Origin: Floccularia luteovirens
Lineage: Eukaryota > Basidiomycota > Agaricomycetes > Agaricales > Squamanitaceae
DNA length: 64,000 nucleotides
Assembly (NCBI GenBank): GCA_009739215.1
Contig: VSJF01000001.1
Coordinates: 1,426,001-1,490,000, forward strand
Reading direction: 5' to 3'
The notes beneath the pieces are model-generated. The model saw nothing but the letters and a program-made list of their open reading frames with translations. It made no database searches and was not told where the DNA came from. Both the position numbers and the translations under genes were made by a program. Below, piece by piece: positions 21,824 to 31,549 of the stretch. Each line of letters opens with the position of its first letter. The first letter of the stretch is position 1.

Positions 21824-22955
21824 ATGATGATGCCGGAAGAAAGCCCTAGATGTGACCCCTCTAATGTGAAAGTGGCCGTTCTAGGTCCGCTCGGAACATA
21901 CACACACGAAGTGAGCATGGCGAATGACAACCGATTCAATTTGCTGACCTCCAACACAGGCCGCATACGCAAAGTTTGGAGACTGGGTAGAGTACGATGA
22001 ATACCGAACAATATCTGGTGAGCCCACATGGAATGTTGCTCTTGATCTATGGTCTACATGCATGTATCATCCAGATGTCTTCCGTGCTCTATCCACGAGT
22101 GTGCCCCTAGGCGTCGTGCCACAAGAGAACTCTATCTTTGGAAATGTAATCGAGACTTATGATTTTCTCCGAAAAAATGATGCTGGTTTCATACGAGGAG
22201 AAGTAATCCTGAAGGTCGAGCATTGTTTATTGGTCCGCAAGGGAGTCAAAATACATGAAATCCAGAAGGTATTGAGCCACGAGCAGGTTGGGTATTTCCA
22301 TTAAGTAGTCTTATCGACTTATTAACGAAAATTGTGTATTAGGCGCTTGGCCAATGCCAGGAGTTTATTTCAGCCAACATGCCCACCGCTTTAACTGTCA
22401 AAATGCCGTCTACAGCATCAGCTGCTCGAGCTGTTCTGGAAAGTCCTCCTAACTGCGCCGCAATTTGTTCTAGGATATGTGCAACGTTATTTGATGGACT
22501 TGAGGTTCTATACGAAGGAATACAAAATGATTCTAGTGCGTGTTCATTATAGAAATGAACTACTTGTACTAAAATTCTACACAGTGAACTTCACGAGGTT
22601 CTATGTTATTGCTTTTCAGAGGGAAACACCAGTGCCAGCCCTATTAGAGGCCTTGCCAGATCATGCTCTCATTCGCCTAACATCTGCCAAATTCCCTGCA
22701 TACTTCGGGCAGAAAAACACGTGTGCCAAGGGCCTCATAACACTTCTGGACTCCCTGGAATTGGATGTTACACGTATAGATCGCCGACCCTCACCTAACA
22801 CCTCTCCCTTTCATGACACGTACTTTGTGGAGGTGCAACGGGAATGCAGCATAGGTCATGAAGCCGGTCTTGATGGTTGGACCTCAAAGGTTGAACAAGC
22901 AGTCCAGCGAGTCAAGAAATCCGGAGCTGAGGTAGACCTTATCGGTATTTGGTAG
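21824..22955 (+). CDS. PHA2: Prephenate dehydratase (PHA2)
   Basis: Converts prephenate to phenylpyruvate in phenylalanine synthesis. The start at 21824 gives MMMPEESPRCDPSNVKVAVL. The first intron (donor GTGAGC after THE) joins LGPLGTYTHE to AAYAKFGDWVEYDEYRTIS, the PDT N-terminal block. Then come VPLGVVPQENSIFGNVIETY (the conserved P-x-EN-S), EVILKVEHCLLVRKG, VLSHEQALGQCQEFI and SASAARAV. The catalytic TRF motif is present in NFTRFYVIAF. The C-terminal ACT regulatory domain follows: ALIRLTSAKFPAYFGQKNTC, then LDVTRIDRRPSPNTSPFHDT (matching the ESRP phenylalanine-binding region, here DRRP), YFVEVQRE, ending LIGIW. The ACT domain predicts feedback by phenylalanine. Total is about 300 residues, normal for the family. 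Confidence 0.93.
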
Positions 22956-23775
22956 AAGCCATGCAAAATTTAGGTCCCACCCTACATACTCTCATAGATG
23001 ATCTTCAAAGCTTGCAGCACATCCAGGGATAACTAATACAACCGATTGTATGCCTTTGGACTAAGAAAAAGTCAAGTCACTGCTTCCTCAGATCTAGGCC
23101 TGATGTTACACTAGAAAGGCTATCAAATATGGAATCAATTCTAGGAGCCATGATTAACTAGAAGGGCACTACCTAAGAAATGTAGTCCGGTTCTATCATC
23201 ACTCCCCTACCTACTCTACATGGCAAGGACTGGGCCGCAACAATAAGGGCAACATAGAGAGTAAACCGTTGGTGGGCTAGGACACATTCTTGTGAAGAAT
23301 GAATTAATGTAAATGTGACATGAAGAGATTAACCTGCGACAGAAATCAAGCATGATGGTTCCCTGTGGTATACAATGTTCCTCGTACTCACCTGCGTAAT
23401 GTGCAATGTCCGGGGGCGTCACTGGGTTCTGTCTCAAAGGTTAATACCTGACAGCGCATGCTTGGTCATACTAAACTATTCGACGATCAGGAAACATACA
23501 TACAACGACACAGATATTTTCTTAGCTGGTTTGATGTCTTATAATTAACCTGGAAGTCACTCAAAATGAGCGGGAGATGCTATTTGTATAGATATAACAT
23601 CGTAATAAGGAAAAGATACAATGGTCGACACCACTGTATATCAGATATGGATATTAGTATTTTTGTCACATGTCCTAGTTTATTTACTTCCGTCACTAAT
23701 TTCGCACTCCGCTATGATTGTATTAGTCATTCGCCCCAGTCAATATTTTGTGCTCAACAGTTGCCTGAAACCGTC
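22956..23775. other. Intergenic between PHA2 and YTH1
   Basis: About 820 bases without a recognisable gene. Several short frames exist on both strands, but none shows conserved motifs or plausible exon structure. Confidence 0.5.
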
Positions 23776-24891
23776 ATGAGCACCACTAATCCGCTCGTCG
23801 GCCCGTCATCTCTCAGAGACGTCCTTCATCCTCAATTTCACCAAAACAATTTCCCTGCCGAAACTTTTATAAAAAATGAGCTCGGGATAAAGATTGACAA
23901 AGGCGCGTCTTCACAACATGTTTTCGTTAGAACTACATACTCATATCAGAATCGACATGGTCATTAGATGACCAAATATGTAGATTAGCTCTTACTGCTG
24001 CAGGGTGTCCCCTTGGTCCCCTCCACTGTCCTTTACGACACACTACTCCTTCTGGTCAGAACTTCCAACCTACCAAACAACCCCCCACTCATCCTCGCGA
24101 GCGAGACAGACTAGCCACTGTCTGCAAGCATTGGCTACGAGGACTTTGTAAAAAGGGTGACGCATGCGAATTTCTACATGAATATAACCTCAGGCGTATG
24201 CCTGAATGCTGGTGGTATGCGAAGTATGGCTACTGCTCCGCAGGAGATGAGTGTCTATATGCACACCCAAAAGAACGCCGGGTTGAATGTCCGGACTACA
24301 ATCGAGGGTTCTGTAAACTAGGTGAGTGTCACTTCACGTCCCTTTACGCAATGCGTTGATTCCACTAGGCCCAACTTGTCCAAGGAAACATGTACGTAAG
24401 GTAGCCTGCCAATTGTACTTAACAGGATTCTGCCCATTGGGTACGGAATGCCCTCGAGGCCAGTAAGTCAATTTATAATCTTTTGCCCATGTTATTGTCT
24501 CTAAGCACAGACGGTACAAGTCCAAAACCAGGCTTACCACTACCAAAATCTTATGAACCCGCATCGCCTCCGTCAACGCGTGATCTAGGACCCCCTCCGC
24601 CAGGATATGGTAGATATACTGACTTCGATCGTGGGCCTCAAGGTGGTCCTACGCCTCATGGGGGCTCTGGTGGCACTATTGTAGGACCCCCAAGGAGAAA
24701 TCTGGACGAAGTCCTTTGCTTTAAGGTACATTTCCGTAAAATCGACCCTTTCATTGTTTAGTACTGATATTTCCTCTTTCAAGTGTGGTGAGAAGGGACA
24801 TTATGCGAATCACTGTCGCAATAGGAATGTACCCGGTAATCGTGGTGGAAATGAGAGGTCAAGGAGGTTTGGTGCAGGAGGCGATGATTAG
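23776..24891 (+). CDS. YTH1: CPSF30/Yth1 mRNA 3'-end processing factor
   Basis: Subunit of the cleavage and polyadenylation factor that binds pre-mRNA near the poly(A) signal. The start at 23776 gives MSTTNPLVGPSSLRD. Five CCCH zinc fingers follow in tandem: CRLALTAAGCPLGPLHCPLRH, CKHWLRGLCKKGDACEFLH, CWWYAKYGYCSAGDECLYAH, CPDYNRGFCKLGPTCPRKH and CQLYLTGFCPLGTECPRGH. A Pro/Gly-rich linker and a CCHC knuckle (CFKCGEKGHYANHC) come next, then an Arg/Gly tail ending GAGGDD. The first intron is peculiar: the exon carrying the first finger's first Cys begins at 23968, and the only donor giving that frame is a GC at 23903. The GT donor at 23907, paired with the acceptor at 23983, would delete that Cys. 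About 290 residues, slightly longer than yeast Yth1 because of the knuckle, which animal CPSF30 also has. Confidence 0.93.
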
Positions 24892-25167
24892 GTACTTAAT
24901 TCCGAACGCTCGATCAATATATACATGTGTAGCATTATATACTTAATAGCATACCATTGACTTCCAATTGTTTCGTTAAAGTCTTGTTTGTAGTGACAGG
25001 ATTAAAATCAAAATTTTATTCCGCTGGCTGAGTCTGAGTTTTATAATAATCGAATGGTGCACATGGCCAGACGTCATGACTTCATGAGTGAAAATCTCAG
25101 GTTTCGAAGTACATCATTCATATACACATTAATCTCTCTCCCACTTTCAACTTGGTGGCTGGCTTAA

Positions 25168-25983
25168 ATGGGCTGGCAGAAAACTTTCACGCTTCCCAAA
25201 TATGCGAAAGGATGTCATCTCGTCACCGAAGACGTCTTGAAACAAATCCAACCTGGTTTATCAGGAGTGGAGGAAAGTGTTCAATTCTTTGATGAACCCT
25301 TCGCAAGTTATCTGATTCTATATTTACTAAATCCGTGGTTAGGTTGGAATGCTCTACTTGTTCATGTGAATCTCCAAGTGTTTTCCGTATGATAGTAGGT
25401 CATTGACGTCGTTACTGCCACACTGTAGTCAACATACTTCTGCGGCTCTCACTGTCAACGAAAATTACGATAGAGGTAGGCTTGGGTTCTTATTCAAATA
25501 TTATGAACTTATACGTTCCTGAACCAGATGTTCGGAAAGGTAGCTCTTCGCCTCAGACTCGATATGTTAATCTACAATGGTTTACAATTATAGATATGGA
25601 CATGGCTCTTGACAATATAGTTCCTGAGTCTCTTAGCTGGCGACACACAGATGAAGGTCCAGAGTAGGTCCATGACACAAACCTTGATATAAAGCTGACA
25701 TAGATGATTTGTGTAGTGACTCGTGAGCTCAATGGTTTCACCATCGTCATTCGAACTCAAATAAGATATACCACAGTGTATCCCACACCAAGGCTTCTCT
25801 TGTGGGCACATCGATTTCAATCCCAATCACCAATGGTCAACTAAATCTCGGAACATGGCAAGGTAGGCCTGATGATGTTAGACACCAATCTTGTTAATCC
25901 ATTGCCGGTTCTGTTTAGGTATCTATTTGACGGAGTTCAGACATCTTGTGCACACGAGACGTGTTGTTGCAACAATCCTGTGA
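25168..25983 (+). CDS. YjbQ/UPF0047 family protein
   Basis: Small protein of about 145 residues spread over many exons. The start at 25168 gives [20 protein letters not shown]. Assembly of the exons gives [78 protein letters not shown], then [20 protein letters not shown], ending TIL at TGA 25981-25983. The conserved [11 protein letters not shown] and H-x-EGPDD-x-x-x-H residues match UPF0047. Members of this family have been reported to have thiamine-phosphate synthase activity in bacterial complementation tests, but the physiological role is unsettled. Oddity: a 6-base exon (TGACTC, 25717-25722) is required to produce GPDDSVSH. The first intron's donor (25267) is the least certain junction. 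Confidence 0.85.
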
Positions 25984-27480
25984 GCCCTAATATCCTTGTA
26001 CTAGACCTGATAAACCTGATTTATTACGTTCGCAGCTCTTGACTTTCTCTGACGAGGCCAAATTATGTGCAAATTCAAAACAATTGTTTTATACTGTAAC
26101 TCTACAAATGGGTATACCAGATCTTTTGCTTGAGTCAAGTATAGGATACCGGCGGACAGAGCGATTATTGCATTTGGGTAACTTGTTACTCTTTTGTTTT
26201 GTACCATCTACTTTCCATTGGTGTCTGACATTTCTTGGCGTATACCAAAAATCACCCTCAAGAACCTGCGTTCAGGTACTAGAATTCTGCGGCAGGACCG
26301 AACTGCCACTAACTTGGGCTATCGATAGCTAGTAAAGTTTTGAGTTTGGGAGTATTGGAGTATCGAAACGTCAGCTTTGGAGTGGAATCTTGCGTCCTGC
26401 GTCCTGCGCCGTGCAAAACGCCACATATCGCGAACAATGCAACCGAGTATGAATGAGGATCGTATTACTGCCTGATATGTCTGGAAGAGTCTAGATACTA
26501 ACATTGATATTAATCCTGTCGTGCGACAATAACTCATCGTGGGAGGCGATGCCAACATCGAACTAAGTATTGGGGATGATGGCATCGAATCCGATGTTTT
26601 CGCTGCACTGAGGATCCACCATCTTGTTCATTGATGATCAATGTCTAAATTGGATCCAAGTCCTCGCGGTGTAAATGGAAAGACCATCGACAAAAATATT
26701 TCAATACTCTCAACCCGTTTAAGTACTTCAAGTTTTATAATTAGCTCCCAAACTAAACACAAGTCAACGCGTGACTTTGATGACAATTTCCTGTCAATGT
26801 CATACACCAACAAGTTTATATCAGTGACAGCTGCCACTTTGTCCTCGGAACCCTATAATTGAGCTGGCCTCCCGTAACAAGCACTATTCATTGTGTAAGG
26901 GACTAACTTGATCTGTTATTTTGTTTCCAAGAGAACAACATCTCAGCTTTTGGGGCATAGAAAGTCTGAGCCTGTTATTTCGTTTGCCCTAGGTCTACAA
27001 GCTATGAGATGTGTGGCTAGCACAGGACACATAGATCTAAAAGGCCCCAGGAACAACCAGGTGTAACCATCGTTGCCGTGCATGAAAGTGATACATTTTC
27101 ACGCAGTTGTCGTGGTAGTCTCAGTGTGTGGTTGCTAAGCCAAGAATTAACATAGCAATGTTACATGTACAGGCTTCACGGTCGTCATATCAATATCAAG
27201 AATTTCTTTATTACATACTTGTATACATAACTTGTACAAATCAGAAACTCGTCATTTGGGAAATCTATACTTCCGTTTTCTAAAGTCCGGTCCCATCCCT
27301 GTATCCTCCTATCCCCTTAAGTCAGGCCTTCGTTATTCCTGTGAATCCCAAATATCCCATCTCTTGATCAATAGGGTTCGAAGCTTTGTAAGCCAACCAT
27401 CCTCAACGCCTTCACGTCAGTTCTAGATACTGCAATAGCGCTGGCGGACCGCTAGTAGCAGTTTGTCCACACCTTCACAG
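25984..27480. other. 1.5 kb intergenic region before the second Zn2Cys6 gene
   Basis: The longest gene-free stretch in the window. A frame at 26039-26332 is open, but it has no conserved motif and begins immediately after the UPF0047 stop, so I do not call it. A short direct repeat (two and a half copies of a GCGTCCT-type unit) occurs near 26390-26410. Otherwise nothing is recognised. It probably contains the regulator's promoter. Confidence 0.5.
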
Positions 27481-30311
27481 ATGCCCAAGACTCCGAGCAC
27501 AAATCCAAGTAGACCAGCTCTAAGGAGAAATCAGGTTTGTACAACGGCTGCGCTTTTCATGCTTTAATTGATGAATATGCTAATTCCCACATAAACAGGC
27601 CTGTCGTTCTTGTCGAAAACGAAAACTCGTACGTGACCCAGTGATCCTCTTTTTCAGCCTTTTCACATATATTTCAGAAATGTGATGCTGCAAGGCCTCA
27701 TTGCGGGACATGCGTAAGGTAGGCTGCAATTTATTCCATCAAAGATCTCAATCGAAGTATGGGTTTTTTGCGATAGACAATGGCAAGCGTTAATCAGTGT
27801 TCCTGCCCCCGTGGGCTACGCGTATGTGCATTCCTTACTACCGGTGGCGGTTGAAAACTAACATGTATCAGCCATCCTGTTGAGCCTCAATGTTCATATG
27901 ATCCCGTGGAGGGCCTCACTCTGGCTCCAGACACAGATCCTGTAGAAAAAATGCGACAACTCGAAGAGCAAATCGGTTCGTGTTTCATCCTCTCAACGAA
28001 TCAGTCAGAGATAATGATATCACCTGCTACCAGTTTCACTCAAAAGCCAATTATATGAACAACAGATGGCAACTCGTTCAATTTCCCCCAATCAACATTC
28101 TGTCCTTAACCCAACAAACTCAAATCCTGCAAATGCAACAGCCTCAACTTCCACACAGCCTTCCACAGAATCAGGTGGCATTACAATACCACAAGCATCC
28201 CTAACAATGATGAACTTGATTGCGACGGAAAACACAGAAACTCAATTTCGTAGTGAAAGTGGTAGTCCTGACCTTCCCAATTCCGCCACAAAATCGGACC
28301 CTTTCATGGACTTGCTTTTTTCAGGATGGAATCCAGACCTTCCTGATCCAGCGACGCTGAATCATTAGTTAGTATTCCCTGACTTCGACCCGAAGTATGA
28401 CTGACGCTGTTATAGTATCGACGTTTTCTTTAGGTGCGACCCATGTGGTTCTCGAGTCCTACATCGCCCCTCATTTCTCGCGTCCATGCACTTATCCCCG
28501 CGAGATCCGGGATTTCCCCATTCTGCGATCTTGCATGCTATCGTTGAGTGCAGTTCTTTTCGATCGAATCCTATGTTAACAGTTCGCAGTGTGCAGCGGC
28601 ATCACGATGGTCGCCACAATCTGTCATCACGTTGCCAGATGGAAGCCGACGCGATCAATTTGCGGAATTTCATGCTAGTAAAACTCGGCAATACATTGAT
28701 AAAACTATGGCAAGTGGAGAAGACATATTCTCTGTTATGCAAGCATGCATTTTACTCTCATGGTATTTTTATCAAGAGGGACGATGGGTTGAGGTCTGGA
28801 TATTCGCCGGATTTCAAACACGAGTTGCTGTTCCACTACGTCTGAATTATCCAGGAACCTTTTCTACTCATGGTAACGATTCCCCGGGGGCATATCTTGC
28901 ACCACCTAAAGATTTATGTGACTTGGAATCAAGAAGGAGGACGTGGTGGATGACCATCATCTTTGATCGAATAGCCTCAGTTGGTGGATGGATTCATGGA
29001 GTAGATGAACGTGATCTTGGGACTGAGTTACCACTAAGGACAGAAGATTTTGAGTCGAAGGTGTGTCTGGAAGCATATAAACCCCAAGAATAGCTCAACA
29101 TAGTTATCTAGGCGCTCATTCCCAGTAACTCACAGGATTTATCTTCCCCAGATGTATTTACCCGACATCCACCACAATACACAGATTCATTCCTACTCCT
29201 CATCAAGGCCGTAATGCTGTTCGGAAAGGTTACGGATTACAATGTACGCGGTAACTTGCGTGCCCCGACTGCCCCCAGCAAGAACCAAAATCCTTTCTTT
29301 CTTGAAGGGTTCAAAGAATTAGATAAATTAGTGTGTTCGGATTTTCTAGAAAATCTTCCTCAGCTGTACAAGAATAACACTGGAGTGACCGATGCTCCCG
29401 ATGGCAGTGCACTCGACACTGACCTGTATATGGTCCACATAATCCCTCATGCGTAAGCTCTATCTTCATTCACTATGAATCATGTGTCCAACATTGTTGC
29501 AGTGCCACAATCACCCTTCACAACCCATACATGGACTTCACGAATCCATCTAATATTTCGACAGCTCGCTGTGTGAATTCTGCAAGGTGTATTCTGGCCG
29601 CTTATTATGTTTTGTCCGCGACTTCTCTAGACACCACGAGGTTACATCCATTTGTTACGGTTTGCTATAACCTGATATGCTCCTTGAGATTCTTGTTGAT
29701 CATGTCGTTGTGCAGGTTTGTTGGTACCTAGCTGCTGTTGTTCAAGTACAGTTGTGCAAATACTTTATCGAAATCAACGATGCAGAACGTGAATCAACGG
29801 TTTGGGGAGAAATAAACATTTTGAGGTAAGTCTTGTCTTTGTGGCACTTAGATTATCATTTTTCATCTAACCCGATCAAAGATTCGCCTTGATAGAATAT
29901 GGACATAGATCTCCAATTGGAAGTACGTGTTGTATTCCCGAGGAATTTAACGTTTCTAATCTTTTCACAGCTCGCCAAGAACGCCTTCTACAGGGGCTCA
30001 TGAGAGAAATAGTCCGCATGACGAGCCAAAAGAAACCTCTGGAGGTTGGCGTCCCGCTGTATCCTTTTTCGCACTCATCTTTGTTTGGAAAGGATGGCAT
30101 AGTCCCTTCAATACCGACTGAAATCCCACCAGCTGCGCCTTTACCAATCAGCCCGCATTTTGAAGACCATGGGGGATCTTCAACGACGCCAACACAACCT
30201 AACAACCTTCACTCGAGGTGGCATCTGAAGGATGTTTCCTCTTCCTCATCCTCGACAGGTCGCAGGGGGTCTGATACCTTACACGCAAACGACGCGGGGT
30301 TCATATCTTGA
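27481..30311 (+). CDS. Zn2Cys6 fungal transcription factor, copy 2
   Basis: The start at 27481 gives MPKTPSTNPSRPALRRNQ, then after an intron ACRSCRKRKL, intron, KCDAARPHCGTCVR, intron, QWQALISVPAPVGYA, intron, HPVEPQCSYDP: a full six-Cys cluster. The linker contains EKMRQLEEQI, a possible short coiled coil. The middle homology region then matches copy 1: SGWNPDLPDPATLNH (copy 1 NWPQTLPSPELLRHL), IDVFFRCDPCGSRVLHRPSF, AILHAI joined by an intron to CAAASRWSP, FAEFHASKTRQYIDKTMASG, then RVAVPLRLNYPGTF and RRRTWWMTIIFDRIASVGGW. The frame ends in TGA at 30311 after a Ser-rich tail. The gene looks intact once short introns are removed. Role: nuclear regulator of unknown targets. It is convergent with the next gene. 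Confidence 0.88.
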
Positions 30312-30471
30312 CATTTATATGGGGTGTAATTTGGTTATTTTGATGTGATATCTTGTTTCTTTTCACAGTGATCCTGTTCAAGCTCTCATTTTTTTGGTAC
30401 TTTTGCTATGTATAAACATACAGTGTTTTATTATCCAAGACTTATGTTATTGTATTCCCAATGTCATAGCA

Positions 30472-31319
30472 TCACTTGATATTGCGCTCTTTTTCAAGAA
30501 GGGCATCAAACCGGGCTTGTTCAATGGCTTTGTCGTCCTGGGCGCTGGAATTTGATGAATTATTATCAGGAGAGTTACGGGACTTCACGAGGGACCGTTC
30601 ATGCGCCTGGCGAATATTGTCCCAAGACGAATTTCCCGCATTCTTTGAATTTGCGGCCCGAATCTGGTCCCAAGTGCTAGCCGGTTTTGATTGTATAACT
30701 GGTTGTTGCACATGGTGATCATTGCGTTGTGATGACTCGAAACTGGAGGGGGTCATGGGAGGTCCTAATTGATGTGTGTGTGAATATTACGAGAAGAACT
30801 CTGTTGTGATGCCGCACCATCGGAATCTCCAGGAGGCTTCTGTTGTGCGTCGTCGCCATAATCAACAGGGAGTTTAGGGTGTGATACCATCAAAATTGGA
30901 CCATGGATAGGTACGCCCAGTTGTTTTTGGATATTATCCATTGCCTGCATAAATCCGGCCGGATTTTCGATTGATCGAACAAAGCGAGCATGATGGTTTA
31001 ATTTGTTTAGCAAACCGAGGTTGTATCCCACAATACCACCGACAACAGATAATATGACAGTACGGTATGAGGACCATGTAGACCTGCGAACAAAGTAAGG
31101 GAGTGCACCACCTATACATGCAGCAGGATACTGAATAATAAGGGAAGAAAACAAGGACAGCGATGGTGTGTGGGGAAGACAAACCTGATACTGGCGGAAT
31201 CTTTGTGCAGGGAGGAAACGGACGGAGAGGTCAAAGTCATGAGAAGAAACAAGACCAGTCTCCCTGTGTGGACTGAGCAGAGACTGTACTGCTTCGCGGG
31301 TTGAAAAAGTTGATTCCAT
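30472..31319 (-). CDS. Uncharacterised membrane protein with WDxIR repeats
   Basis: Three exons on the minus strand, about 250 residues. The start at 31319 gives MESTFSTREAVQSLLSPHRE. A first intron joins RFLPAQRFRQYQ to YPAACIGGALPYFVRRSTWS, then TVILSVVGGIVGYNLG, one or two weak membrane segments. Residues to about 140 continue through FMQAMDNIQKQLGVPIHGP. A second intron of about 52 bases (GTGCGG donor, acceptor before GACCTCCCATGACC) is needed to avoid a stop and joins GDSDG to PPMTPSSFESSQ. The C-terminus has two related units, STWDQIRAAN and SSWDNIRQAH, and ends in a charged helix (FDALLEKERNIK). The order of a short hydrophobic N-terminal domain and a W-D-x-I-R tail is reminiscent of fungal OCIA-domain-like mitochondrial proteins, but the match is weak and the function is unknown. 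Confidence 0.7.
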
Positions 31320-31549
31320 CCATTGTAAGGGATAGGGCACGACTCTGTCCGATGGTGGATGTATCATGTATGTTTTGATCAAGTGGAGAGAGAGATTGCA
31401 ATGTGAATGATGTCGATGAATGGCAGTGAGAACAGACACGTGCAAAAATATTAATATAATTTATATTCATTTTCTCTTAGCTCTTCCTCTTAAGTTGTTT
31501 GCTCATGAACACCGTCTCCCCTCCCTTACACATCCTTCAGAATAATGAC

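Noticed and set aside
26039..26332. 97-residue frame after the UPF0047 gene
   Set aside because: No conserved motif, no continuing exon, and it starts within the 3' untranslated region.
27481..30311. Copy 2 regulator as a pseudogene because several frames are needed
   Set aside because: Each frame change coincides with a short GT...AG intron. A 47-base intron joins HAI to CAAASRWSP in line with copy 1's HAIC motif, so the gene looks intact.
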